In this document: positions 35,095 to 42,925 of the stretch, piece by piece
Position numbering within the stretch: the stretch's first letter is position 1
How the letters are laid out: every line of letters begins with the position of its first letter
Origin: Kumtagia sp044326205
Lineage (GTDB): Bacteria; Pseudomonadota; Alphaproteobacteria; Rhizobiales; Rhizobiaceae
Length of the DNA: 64,000 nucleotides
Assembly: GCF_044326205.1 (NCBI RefSeq)
Contig: NZ_JBIRCY010000007.1
Location: 62,001-126,000, forward strand
Direction: 5' to 3'
Notes under the pieces: generated by a model
The model's input: the letters and a program-made list of their open reading frames with translations, nothing else
What the model was told of the DNA's origin: nothing
Databases searched by the model: none
Program-made: the position numbers and the translations under genes

Positions 35095-36591
35095 CTATGA
35101 ACGCATGACGAACGGGTCCTGGACGGAATCGTCCAGTTCGCACCACACGCTCTTGGTCTGCAGATACTGGTCGATGGCCTCGATGCCGTTCTGGCGGCCG
35201 ATGCCGCTGGCCTTGTAGCCGCCGAAAGGCGAGTTGAAGGTCATGCCGCGGTACATATTGACCCACACGGTTCCGGCTTGGAGTTTTCGCGCCATGCGGT
35301 GGGCGCGGCGAATGTTCAGCGTCCAGACGCCGGCGGCGAGCCCGAATGCCGTGCCGTTGGCGATGGCGACAGCCTCATCCTCGTCGTCGAACGGGATCAC
35401 CGACAGGACCGGCCCGAACACCTCGTTTTGGGCGATGTAGGAATCGGGCTTGACGTTGGTCAAAATGGTCGGCGCGAAGAAGAAGCCGTCCGGCAGGCCG
35501 GGCGGATTGGCGCGCACGCCGCCATGGACGATCTCCGCGCCTTCCGCCACCGCCTTGGCGACCATGCCTTCATCCTTGGCGAGTTGGGCGCGGGTCGCCA
35601 CCGGCCCCATTTGCGTTGCCGCGTCGAGCGGGTCGCCGATCTTGATCGAGGCGGCGCGCCTGGCCAGCATCTCCAGCGCCTGGGCGTGCAGCTTGCGGTG
35701 CACCAGCGCCCGCGAGCCGGCGACGCAGGTCTGGCCGGCGGCGGCGAAGATGCCGGCAAGCAGCCCGGCCTCCGCCTGCTTCAGATCGGCGTCGTCGAAG
35801 ACGATGTTGGCGCTTTTACCGCCGAGTTCCAGCGTCACATGGGCGAAGCGGCGGGCGGCTGCCACCGCGACGGCGCGTCCGGCCTCGACGCCACCGGTGA
35901 AGGCGATCTTGGCGACGTCAGGATGGTTGACCAGCGCCTCGGACGTTTCGCGGTCGCCGGTGACGACGTTGACGACGCCCTTGGGGACGCCGACCCTCTC
36001 CGCCAGCCGGGCTGCCTCGATGACCGAGGCCGGCGTGACTTCCGACGGCTTGATGATCACCGTATTGCCGGCGGCAAGCGCCGGGGCGATGGCCATGATG
36101 GCGAGGAACAGCGGCGAGTTCCATGGCATGACGACGCCGACCACGCCGAGCGGCTCGCGCAGCGTGTAGTTGAGCACCGAACCTCGATCCAGCGGAATGA
36201 CCCGACCCTCGATCTTGTCGGCCAGCCCGCCGTAATAATACAGCCAGTCGGGCACGATGCGCGCCTGCAGAACGAGCTCGTTCAGCAGCTTGCCGTTCTG
36301 CAGGGATTCGAGGCGGCCGATGGTCTCGGCGTTTTCGAGGATGGCGTCGGCCCATCTCATCATCAGGCGGCCGCGACGCGTCGGGGAAAGGTTGCGCCAG
36401 GTCTCGAAGGCGCTCGACGCCGCTTCGACGGCGCGATCGACCTCGCCGGCGCGGCCGAGCGCGAAATGGCCCCAGATCTTGCCGGTCGTCGGGTTTTCCG
36501 TGGCGAAGGTCGCGCAGCCGGCGCTCTCCGTCTCGGCGCCGCCGATCCAGTGCCGGAAGCGAACCTCCGATCCTTCGCTACCCGATGCCAC
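35095..36591 (-). CDS. NAD(P)-dependent aldehyde dehydrogenase
   Basis: 498 residues from GTG 36591 with GAGGAAA about 5 bases upstream. Catalytic residues are present: Asn158 (VVMPWNSPLF), Glu255 (HVTLELGGKSAN) and nucleophile Cys289 (AAGQTCVAGSR), with the late motif EVFGPVLSVIPF and GIGRQNGIEAIDQYLQ. It oxidises an aldehyde to the carboxylic acid, in the class of betaine/4-aminobutyraldehyde-type enzymes. It is the first gene of the operon with the aminotransferase and dehydratase. An A/T-rich element (36605-36629) lies just upstream. Confidence 0.94.
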   Translation of the reverse strand: MASGSEGSEVRFRHWIGGAETESAGCATFATENPTTGKIWGHFALGRAGEVDRAVEAASSAFETWRNLSPTRRGRLMMRWADAILENAETIGRLESLQNGKLLNELVLQARIVPDWLYYYGGLADKIEGRVIPLDRGSVLNYTLREPLGVVGVVMPWNSPLFLAIMAIAPALAAGNTVIIKPSEVTPASVIEAARLAERVGVPKGVVNVVTGDRETSEALVNHPDVAKIAFTGGVEAGRAVAVAAARRFAHVTLELGGKSANIVFDDADLKQAEAGLLAGIFAAAGQTCVAGSRALVHRKLHAQALEMLARRAASIKIGDPLDAATQMGPVATRAQLAKDEGMVAKAVAEGAEIVHGGVRANPPGLPDGFFFAPTILTNVKPDSYIAQNEVFGPVLSVIPFDDEDEAVAIANGTAFGLAAGVWTLNIRRAHRMARKLQAGTVWVNMYRGMTFNSPFGGYKASGIGRQNGIEAIDQYLQTKSVWCELDDSVQDPFVMRS

Positions 36592-36604
36592 CGCGTTTCC
36601 TCGT

Positions 36605-36629
36605 TAAAATTAAAAAGTCTTGTCCTTTG
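36605..36629 (-). promoter_or_regulatory. A/T-rich element before the aldehyde dehydrogenase operon
   Basis: Read on the minus strand the element begins CAAAGGACAAGACTTTTTAA and ends in TTTTA, 13 bases before the GTG. It aligns, with short gaps, with the element at 36778-36803 in the divergent pxp promoter, in the same orientation relative to its own gene. A shared regulator is likely. It may overlap the core promoter because the leader is so short. Confidence 0.45.
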
Positions 36630-36777
36630 ATAAAATCGAGCCGATGCGCTGTCAATAGCGTTGACTGCCGGGCGTTCGGGAGATGGCGGGCAGCGGCCAC
36701 TTCGTTCACGACACAAGCCCCTGACGAACCGGCGCAAGCGATTGACAAGCCTCGCAACGCCAACCATAGTTGTTACA

Positions 36778-36803
36778 CAAAAGAACAAAATCTTTTGATT
36801 TTA
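36778..36803 (+). promoter_or_regulatory. A/T-rich palindrome in the pxp-operon promoter region
   Basis: CAAAAGA (36778-36784) and TCTTTTG (36791-36797) are perfect reverse complements around ACAAAA, followed by ATTTTA. The 342-base divergent region 36592-36933 holds this and the related element at 36605. The palindrome is 130 bases before the TTG start of PxpC. It is a candidate site for the GntR regulator at 28414. Confidence 0.5.
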
Positions 36804-36933
36804 GTCGCGCAGGCGTGACTGCGGACGGCGATCCTGACGCATCGACGCCGAGCGTGGTTTGCCTCACCATGGAGCCGCGCACAGCGCCGCGACGCGGTGG
36901 CGGGCGTTGGCAGATCGAACCGGAGGCTACGTC

Positions 36934-37941
36934 TTGATCGAAGTGCTGGACGGGGGAATGCAAACGACGATCCAGGACGGCGGCCGTCCGGGTTATCTGT
37001 CGCGCGGCATCCCGCCGGCAGGCGCGCAGGATTTCTACAGCCTGGCGCTCGCCAACCTGCTCGTCGGAAACGAGTTGACGCCGCCTCCCCTGTCGCGTTT
37101 CGCGCCGGGCGCGGCGGGGCTGGAAATGCTGATGAAAGGCGTCAAGCTGCGGTTCCGGGAAGACGCTGTGATCGCGCTGGCCGGCGCCGAAATGGGCGCA
37201 AAACTTGATGGCGTAGACGTGCCGCGCTTTCAGCCGATCGCGGTCAAAGGCGGCTCGGAACTGCATCTCGGCGTCGCCCGCGCCGGCGCGCGCGGCTATC
37301 TGGCCGTTGCCGGCGGTTTCAACGTTCCGCGGGTGCTCGGCAGCCGCGCAACCTATGTGCGCGGCACGCAGGGCGGGCTGGAAGGCCGGGCACTGCGCAA
37401 GGGCGACCTGCTCAGGCTCGTGCCGGCATCGGGCGACCTGAAGGCGATTGCCTCTCGCCGCGTGCCCGCCGGCCTGCCGACGACGCCCGACGAGCCGCGC
37501 GTCATCCGCGTCGTGCTCGGCCCCCAGGATTTCATGTTCACCGAAAGAGGCGTCCAGACGTTCCTCACGGCCGAGTGGAAACTGTCGCCGGTCTCCGACC
37601 GGATGGGCATGCGGCTGATCGGGCCGCCGCTCGAACTGCATCCGCGCCCGTCTTACCTCACCCACGATGCCGGTGCCGGGCCGGCCGACATCGTCGACGA
37701 CGTGATCCCGGTCGGCGGCATCGAGCCGATCGTCATGGGCGTCGAGAACCCGACCGCCGGCGGCTATGCCAAGATCGCCACGGTGATCTCCGCCGATCTC
37801 GGCAAGATGGGCCAGTTGAAGCCTGGCGAGATTCTTACTTTCTGCGCCGTGGAGGCAGCGGAGGGGCTGGGCGTCATCCGCAGGCTCTGGAAGCAGCTTT
37901 GCGACGCGCGCGACGCGCTCGCCGAGAAGGCCGCTGCATGA
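36934..37941 (+). CDS. pxpC: PxpC-like biotin-dependent carboxyltransferase-family protein (5-oxoprolinase subunit C / allophanate hydrolase subunit 2)
   Basis: 335 residues from TTG 36934, 7 bases after GGAGG; an ATG at 36859 has no ribosome site and gives an atypical head. The sequence starts IEVLDGGMQTTIQDGGRPGY and continues SRGIPPAGAQDFYSLALANL, the hallmark of the KipA/PxpC family, with RVVLGPQDFMF and SDRMGMRLIGPPLE further on. PxpC works with PxpB and PxpA in ATP-dependent opening of 5-oxoproline to glutamate. Here the three genes are followed by biotin carboxylase and biotin carrier genes, which suggests a different, carboxylation-linked substrate. Confidence 0.88.
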   Translation: MIEVLDGGMQTTIQDGGRPGYLSRGIPPAGAQDFYSLALANLLVGNELTPPPLSRFAPGAAGLEMLMKGVKLRFREDAVIALAGAEMGAKLDGVDVPRFQPIAVKGGSELHLGVARAGARGYLAVAGGFNVPRVLGSRATYVRGTQGGLEGRALRKGDLLRLVPASGDLKAIASRRVPAGLPTTPDEPRVIRVVLGPQDFMFTERGVQTFLTAEWKLSPVSDRMGMRLIGPPLELHPRPSYLTHDAGAGPADIVDDVIPVGGIEPIVMGVENPTAGGYAKIATVISADLGKMGQLKPGEILTFCAVEAAEGLGVIRRLWKQLCDARDALAEKAAA

Positions 37942-38711
37942 GCCTGAAATCGATCGACATCAATTGCGACTGCGGCGAGAGTTTCGGCAACTGGTCGCTC
38001 GGCGCAGACGAGGCGCTGCTGCCGTTGATCACCACCGCCAACGTCGCCTGCGGCTTCCACGGCGGCGACCCACTGGTGATGCAGCGCACGGTCGGCATCG
38101 CGCGCGACAACGGCATCGCCGTCGGCGCGCATCCCGGCCTGCGCGATCTCGAAGGGTTCGGCCGGAGGCCGATGCGCATCACGCCGGACGAGGCGTACGC
38201 CATGGTTGTCTACCAGACCGGTGCGCTGAAGGCGTTTGTCGAGGCGGCCGGAATAGCACTGCACCACGTCAAGCCGCACGGCGCGCTTTATTCGATGCTC
38301 AATGTCGAGGAGGAGCTAGCTGAAGCCGTGGCTCGCGCCATCGTCGACGCCTGTCCGGCTCCCTTGCTCTACTGGCCGGCGCCGTTCGAAAAACACGCGC
38401 TGCCGCGCGCGGCGAAAGCGGCGGGCATAAAGGTCGCCGGCGAGGTGTATTTCGACCTGCTCTATGGCGACGATTGCAGCATCGTTGTCGAGCGCAAGAA
38501 GACCGAGAAGAAACTCTCCGACGTCGCCGAGCGGGTTCGCCGTTTCGTACGATCCGGCGAGGTCGTCTCAGTGAGCGGCAAGGTCATTCCGATCGACGCG
38601 CAATCCATCTGCATCCATGGCGACGGGCCGAACGCGGTGGCCGTCGCCGAGACCGTGATTTCGGTGCTGCGCGACGAGGGCGTGGCCATCGAGCCGGTGA
38701 CGGTCGGTTAG
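37938..38711 (+). CDS. pxpA: LamB/YcsF family protein, PxpA-like (5-oxoprolinase subunit A)
   Basis: 257 residues, starting in the ATGA overlap with the pxpC stop. The family motifs are all there: DINCDCGESFGNWSLGADEA, TTANVACGFHGGDP, GAHPGLRDLEGFGRRPM, HHVKPHGALYSML and IPIDAQSICIHGDGPNAV. Conserved His and Asp residues in these motifs bind the metal/substrate. In 5-oxoprolinase PxpA takes the activated lactam made by PxpBC. An equivalent hydrolytic role on an activated lactam, amide or carbamoyl compound is expected here. Confidence 0.92.
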   Translation: MSLKSIDINCDCGESFGNWSLGADEALLPLITTANVACGFHGGDPLVMQRTVGIARDNGIAVGAHPGLRDLEGFGRRPMRITPDEAYAMVVYQTGALKAFVEAAGIALHHVKPHGALYSMLNVEEELAEAVARAIVDACPAPLLYWPAPFEKHALPRAAKAAGIKVAGEVYFDLLYGDDCSIVVERKKTEKKLSDVAERVRRFVRSGEVVSVSGKVIPIDAQSICIHGDGPNAVAVAETVISVLRDEGVAIEPVTVG

Positions 38712-38723
38712 AGGAGACAGGTC

Positions 38724-39554
38724 ATGATCTATGAAAAACCCGTCTTCCGCCCGCTCGGCGATTGCTATCTCGCCGTCGAATTCGGCGACGAGGCCGACCT
38801 GACGCTGAATTTCCGCGTGCTGGCGCTGGCCGACGCCTTGCAGCGCGAGGAGATCGCCGGCGTCATCGAGATCATCCCGTCGTTTCGCGAACTGGGCATC
38901 GTCTTCGACCGTTTCGAGACGGATTTCGAGACGCTGGAGGACGTCGTCGCCTCGGTGCAGAAGACGGTCGCAGAGGTCGAAAAATTGCCGTCGCGGCTGG
39001 TCGAACTGCCGGTCTGGTACGACGATCCCTGGTCGGCGGACCTCGCCAAGCGGTTCAATGTGCAGAAGAACATCGACTTCGTCGCCGAGGCCAACGGCAT
39101 CACCGTCGACGAGGTGATCAAGCGCCACACCGGCACCGACTATTGGGTGGTCTGCGTCGGCTTCACGCCGGGCTGCTATTTCTCCATCCCGCTCGATGCG
39201 TCGAAATGGCTGAAGTCGCCGAAATACAAGACGCCGCGCAGCTACACCCCTGCCCGGCTGATCGCGCTGGCCGGCTTCTCCACCGGCGCCTATCCGGTGG
39301 CGAGCCCCGGCGGATACCAGGTCATCGGCCGGCTCGCCGTCAACATCTACGAGCCGAACTCGAAAAGCACCGCCTTCCCCGACGATGGCGTGCTGCTGCA
39401 GGCGGGAGACCGGCTGCGCTACTACAATGTCGGCGCGCTCGAATATGATGACATCTGGAACGCCGCGCAGGAGGGCACGTTCAAGTACCGCATCACGCAG
39501 GAGGAATTCGACGTGTCCGGCTACCTCGCCTCGCGGCCGGGACGCGACGCATGA
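38724..39554 (+). CDS. pxpB: PxpB-like 5-oxoprolinase subunit B / allophanate hydrolase subunit 1
   Basis: 276 residues, with a ribosome site GAGGAGACAGGTC before the ATG. It has the KipI/PxpB pattern FRPLGDCYLAVEFGDE, then VCVGFTPGCYFSIP and RLIALAGFSTGAYPVASPGG, with the C-terminal LQAGDRLRYYN. It is somewhat longer than the approximately 220-230 residues of Bacillus KipI; the additional length is mainly at the C-terminus (ALEYDDIWNAAQEGTFKYRI). PxpB and PxpC form the ATP-dependent activating complex. The stop overlaps the biotin carboxylase start by ATGA. Confidence 0.9.
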   Translation: MIYEKPVFRPLGDCYLAVEFGDEADLTLNFRVLALADALQREEIAGVIEIIPSFRELGIVFDRFETDFETLEDVVASVQKTVAEVEKLPSRLVELPVWYDDPWSADLAKRFNVQKNIDFVAEANGITVDEVIKRHTGTDYWVVCVGFTPGCYFSIPLDASKWLKSPKYKTPRSYTPARLIALAGFSTGAYPVASPGGYQVIGRLAVNIYEPNSKSTAFPDDGVLLQAGDRLRYYNVGALEYDDIWNAAQEGTFKYRITQEEFDVSGYLASRPGRDA

Positions 39555-40948
39555 CCGGCAATAAACGCTTTTCCACCGTGCTCATCGCCAATCGCGGCGA
39601 GATCGCGGTGCGCGTCATCCGCGCTTGCAGGGAAATGGGCATGCGTAGCGTTGCGATCCATTCGGACGCCGATGCCAACGCGCCGCATGTGCGCATGGCG
39701 GACGAGGCGGTGGCGATCGGCGGGAACGCCGCGTCGGAAAGCTATCTGGTCATCGCAAAAATCCTCGATGCTGCGAAGCGCAGCGGCGCCGAGGCGATCC
39801 ATCCGGGCTACGGCTTCCTCTCCGAAAACGCCGACTTCGCCGATGCCTGCGCAGCGGCCGGGCTCACCTTCATCGGGCCGCGCGGCGACGTGATCCGCGC
39901 CATGGGTTCGAAGGTGGCATCACGGCAATTGATGAAAGCCGCTGATGTGCCGGGCGACACCGAACCGGTTCTCACAGTCGACGATGTGCTGACGCGCGCG
40001 GAAGAGATCGGTTTTCCGATCGCCATCAAGGCGGCGTCCGGCGGTGGGGGCAAGGGATTTCGGGTCGCGCACAAGGCGGAGGAAGCGAAGGCGGCTTTCG
40101 AGGGGGCTTCGTCCGAAGGGCTGCGCTTCTTCGGCGACGGTACGGTCTATGTCGAGCGCTACCTGCCCGACCCGCGCCATGTCGAGGTGCAGGTCGTTGC
40201 AGACGAGCATGGCAATGTCATCCATCTCGGCGAGCGCGACTGCTCGGTGCAGCGGCGCCACCAGAAGCTGATCGAGGAAGCGCCGGCGCCTGCCGTCGAC
40301 GCGGCTTTGCGCCAGAAGATCGGGGCGATCGCGGTCAACGCCGCGCGTTCGATCGGCTACACATCGGTAGGTACGATCGAGGGCCTGCTGGTCGGCGGCG
40401 AATTCTATTTCCTCGAAATGAACACGCGGCTGCAGGTGGAGCATCCGGCGACCGAGCTTGTCACCGGCATCGATGTTGTGCGCACGCAGATCGCGATCGC
40501 GCAGGGCAATCCGTTGCCGTTCACGCAGGCCGACGTCACGTTCCGGGGCCATGCCATCGAATGCCGTATCAATGCCGAGGACGCCGCCAAGGGATTTCTG
40601 CCGCGCCCGGGCACGGTGTCCGCCTATCGCGAGCCGTCCGGGCCGGGCGTACGCGTCGACAGCGGCATCGAGGCGGGTAGCGTCGCTAGCCCCTTCTACG
40701 ACCCGCTGCTGGCAAAGCTGATCGTCTGGGACGAGGATCGCGAGCGCGCCACGCGGCGCATGCTGCGCGCCCTCGACGAATTCCGGATCGACGGGCTGAA
40801 GACGCTGGTCCCTTTCCACAAGGCGTTCCTCGCCACCGAGGAATGGGCATCGGGTGGCACAGGCCACAAGCTGCTCACCGATAAGGCTTTTCTATCAACA
40901 ATCGGGACCGAAATCGCCCCAGCGCCGGCCGTGCGGGCTGCGGAATGA
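39551..40948 (+). CDS. Biotin carboxylase (AccC-like)
   Basis: 465 residues. The three biotin carboxylase regions are complete: N-terminal VLIANRGEIAVRVIRACREM, the ATP-grasp with KAASGGGGKGFR, the catalytic HQKLIEEAPAP and EMNTRLQVEHPATELVTGID, and the C-terminal IECRINAEDAAKGFLPRPG. It carboxylates biotin on a carrier protein with ATP and bicarbonate. A housekeeping acetyl-CoA carboxylase subunit would usually sit next to accB. Here it follows pxpCAB by a 4-base overlap and precedes a tiny carrier, so it belongs to this catabolic complex. Confidence 0.93.
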   Translation: MTGNKRFSTVLIANRGEIAVRVIRACREMGMRSVAIHSDADANAPHVRMADEAVAIGGNAASESYLVIAKILDAAKRSGAEAIHPGYGFLSENADFADACAAAGLTFIGPRGDVIRAMGSKVASRQLMKAADVPGDTEPVLTVDDVLTRAEEIGFPIAIKAASGGGGKGFRVAHKAEEAKAAFEGASSEGLRFFGDGTVYVERYLPDPRHVEVQVVADEHGNVIHLGERDCSVQRRHQKLIEEAPAPAVDAALRQKIGAIAVNAARSIGYTSVGTIEGLLVGGEFYFLEMNTRLQVEHPATELVTGIDVVRTQIAIAQGNPLPFTQADVTFRGHAIECRINAEDAAKGFLPRPGTVSAYREPSGPGVRVDSGIEAGSVASPFYDPLLAKLIVWDEDRERATRRMLRALDEFRIDGLKTLVPFHKAFLATEEWASGGTGHKLLTDKAFLSTIGTEIAPAPAVRAAE

Positions 40949-40963
40949 TAGCGAGGATTTTTC

Positions 40964-41182
40964 ATGGTTGATGTGACGGCCGAAATCGGCGGCAATGTCT
41001 GGAAGGTGCTGGTTTCCGCTGGCCAGAAGGTGGCGGAAGGCGACACGCTGGTCATCCTCGAATGCATGAAGATGGAAGTGCCGGTGCTTGCCCCGGTTTC
41101 CGGCACGGTGTCGGAAGTCAGCGTCGCCGAAGGCGGCGCCGTGGACGAAGGCGGCGGCGTCGTGGTGATCGCGGAGGGGTGA
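40964..41182 (+). CDS. Biotin carboxyl carrier protein (minimal)
   Basis: 72 residues, essentially one biotinyl domain. The biotinylation site is the Lys36 of ILECMKMEVP, flanked by the two symmetrical halves (GNVWKVLVSAGQKVAEGDTL and APVSGTVSEVSVAEGGAVDE). It lacks the Ala/Pro-rich N-terminal part of AccB. It starts 15 bases after the biotin carboxylase stop and would carry carboxybiotin from that enzyme to its acceptor site, presumably in the Pxp-like proteins. Confidence 0.93.
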   Translation: MVDVTAEIGGNVWKVLVSAGQKVAEGDTLVILECMKMEVPVLAPVSGTVSEVSVAEGGAVDEGGGVVVIAEG

Positions 41183-41251
41183 TTCCTGGATGAAAGAGAC
41201 GAAGCGTTGACATGCAGCGCAAGTGACCGGGCTCCGGTACTGGATTTTGTC

Positions 41252-41263
41252 ATGCACTTGCAT
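41252..41263. promoter_or_regulatory. Palindrome in the toxin-antitoxin promoter
   Basis: ATGCA-CT-TGCAT (41252-41263) lies 30 bases before the antitoxin ATG. It is preceded by TTGTCA at 41247-41252 and followed by TACATATCG, so it sits between plausible -35 and -10 elements. Type II antitoxins usually repress their own operon through such a palindrome. Confidence 0.5.
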
Positions 41264-41293
41264 TACATATCGAAAACTCAAGGAGTAGCCGAT

Positions 41294-41602
41294 ATGGCAG
41301 CGAACGCACTTGTCCAAACGCGTATCGACGCGGATTTGAAGGAGCGCGCCTCCGAAGTCTTGGGAAGTATGGGCCTGACGATTTCGGATGCGGTTCGTAT
41401 TCTTCTAACACGCACAGCGAACGAGGGTGTCTTGCCACTGGAATTGATCAGCAATAGCGATGCCCATGACACCTGGTTCCGAGCGAAGGTACTGCAAGCT
41501 CTCGAAGACACCCGACCAGACATCGATGATGCTGAAGTTGAGGCGTACTTTACAGAGCGCCGTGCCGCTGCACGTCGCAAAGGCACCGCGAGTGGCCAAT
41601 GA
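41294..41602 (+). CDS. RelB/DinJ-family antitoxin
   Basis: 102 residues from ATG 41294, 8 bases after AGGAG. The N-terminal ribbon-helix-helix is typical: ALVQTRIDADLKERASEVLG, then MGLTISDAVRILLTRTANEG, PLELI. The acidic C-terminal part (about 60-90) should bind and neutralise the toxin. Stop and toxin start overlap by ATGA. The pair stands alone between the biotin-carrier gene and the convergent hydrolase gene. Confidence 0.9.
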   Translation: MAANALVQTRIDADLKERASEVLGSMGLTISDAVRILLTRTANEGVLPLELISNSDAHDTWFRAKVLQALEDTRPDIDDAEVEAYFTERRAAARRKGTASGQ

Positions 41603-41892
41603 AACTCGTCTGGGCTGCGTTCGCGCTTGCCGACAGAAGAAACATCTTTGCGCATATCGAGGCTGACAGTCCAAGGGCGGCCGATCATGTCGATGAGCGT
41701 ATCGCGACGGCCGTTCGTCGTCTGATCGATTTTCCGCAAAGCGGCAGACCGGGTCGGATTGAGGGAACACGCGAGCTTGTCATACCGCGGACACCCTACA
41801 TTGCAGCCTATGTCGTGACTGCCAACAGAGTTCGGATCATACGCATCCTGCATGGAGCGCAGAGATGGCCGGAAGAGCTCCCGCCGGAATAG
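41599..41892 (+). CDS. RelE/ParE-family toxin
   Basis: 97 residues. The ParE/RelE pattern is present: an N-terminal LADRRNIFAHIEADSPRAAD helix region, the central RLIDFPQSGRPGRIEGTREL and the strand pair VIPRTPYIAAYVVTANRVRI, then RILHGAQRWP at the end. The C-terminal HGAQRWP ending is more typical of ParE-like than of mRNA-cleaving RelE proteins, but the target (gyrase or ribosome-bound mRNA) cannot be decided from sequence. Together with the upstream RelB/DinJ protein it forms a type II toxin-antitoxin module. Confidence 0.9.
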   Translation: MKLVWAAFALADRRNIFAHIEADSPRAADHVDERIATAVRRLIDFPQSGRPGRIEGTRELVIPRTPYIAAYVVTANRVRIIRILHGAQRWPEELPPE

Positions 41893-41911
41893 GCAATCGC
41901 TCAGGGAACCC

Positions 41912-42925
41912 CTACCTCGCCAGCAGCATCCTGACCGAGTTTCCCAAAAACTCGTTGCAGGCCGGGTCGATGCCGACCTCGGAGAAATGGCCCCACGGGC
42001 CGGGGATCGGACGCAACTCGGCATTCGGCATTTGCGCGACCTCCCAGGCCATGTCTTCCGGCGGGAAATACATGTCCTTGGCGCCGGGGCTCATGATCGC
42101 CTTGGCCTTGATGGCGCCTAGCGCCTTCTTCAAGTCGCCGTCGTAGCCGTGTGTCTTCGAGATATCAGCCGTCTGCCAGGTGTTGAGCTGGCTAAGCAGG
42201 TCGTTGGCGTCGCAGCGCAGCCAGAACGCCTCCCAGAAATTGACGAGGAAGCTTTCGACATCGTCGAAACCCATGCGCTTGTAGAGTTCGTCGCGATAGA
42301 ACTCCTGCGACAGCGCCCAGCCTGCCCAGACGCGGCCGAGCGCCTTCAGACCGGCGACGGGCGGGCTGGTGTAGTCGCCACCGGCATAGGCGGGATCGGC
42401 GAGCAGCGCCGACCGGGGACCTTCGAGGAAGACGTAGCAATGGCGGCTGACGCGCGCCGCACCGCAGCAGGGGGCGATGCGCTCAACGAGGTCGGGATAC
42501 GCAAGGCCCCACTGATAGGCTTGGAAAGCCCCCATCGATCCGCCGATGACCAACTGGATTCTCGTGATCCCGAACTTCTCCGTCACCAGGCGATGCTGCG
42601 CCCGCACATTGTCCTGGATGGTGATTGCGGGAAACCGCGCGCGATCGTAGGGCGCCGGCGTGTTGGACGGCGACGACGACAGGCCGTTGCCGAACATCTG
42701 CGGCACGATGACGAAATAGCGGGCGCTGTCCACCGGCTTGCCGTCGCCGATCAGCCATTCGACATCTGCATGGGTGCCGACGTACCAGGTCGGGAAGACG
42801 ATGACGTTGTCGCGCGCCGCGTTGAGCGTGCCGTAGGTGACGTAGGCGAGTTTCGCAGCGGGCAGCCTCACACCGCCGTCCAGCGCGAAATCGCCAAGTT
42901 CGAAAGTCTGGACAGTGGCGGTCAT
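41912..42925 (-). CDS. MetX-like alpha/beta hydrolase
   Basis: 337 residues from ATG 42925, overlapping the SDR stop by 4 bases; the longer frame to 43126 lies within the SDR gene. It has the homoserine O-acetyltransferase fold: LAYVTYGTLNAARDNVIVFP, the nucleophile elbow GGSMGAFQAYQW (Ser130), an Asp in SPGAKDMYFPPED and His313 in GPWGHFSEVG. True MetX proteins have GPDYIKVVGGSMGG-like sequences and are near biosynthesis genes. This one is last in an ABC-SDR catabolic operon, so a hydrolase acting on an ester or beta-dicarbonyl product is more likely than methionine synthesis. Confidence 0.85.
   Translation of the reverse strand: MTATVQTFELGDFALDGGVRLPAAKLAYVTYGTLNAARDNVIVFPTWYVGTHADVEWLIGDGKPVDSARYFVIVPQMFGNGLSSSPSNTPAPYDRARFPAITIQDNVRAQHRLVTEKFGITRIQLVIGGSMGAFQAYQWGLAYPDLVERIAPCCGAARVSRHCYVFLEGPRSALLADPAYAGGDYTSPPVAGLKALGRVWAGWALSQEFYRDELYKRMGFDDVESFLVNFWEAFWLRCDANDLLSQLNTWQTADISKTHGYDGDLKKALGAIKAKAIMSPGAKDMYFPPEDMAWEVAQMPNAELRPIPGPWGHFSEVGIDPACNEFLGNSVRMLLAR

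Noticed and set aside
41912..42925. Calling this gene metX (homoserine O-acetyltransferase)
   Set aside because: Only the fold and the GGSMGA elbow match; context is a transport/SDR operon, so the biosynthetic name is not supported.
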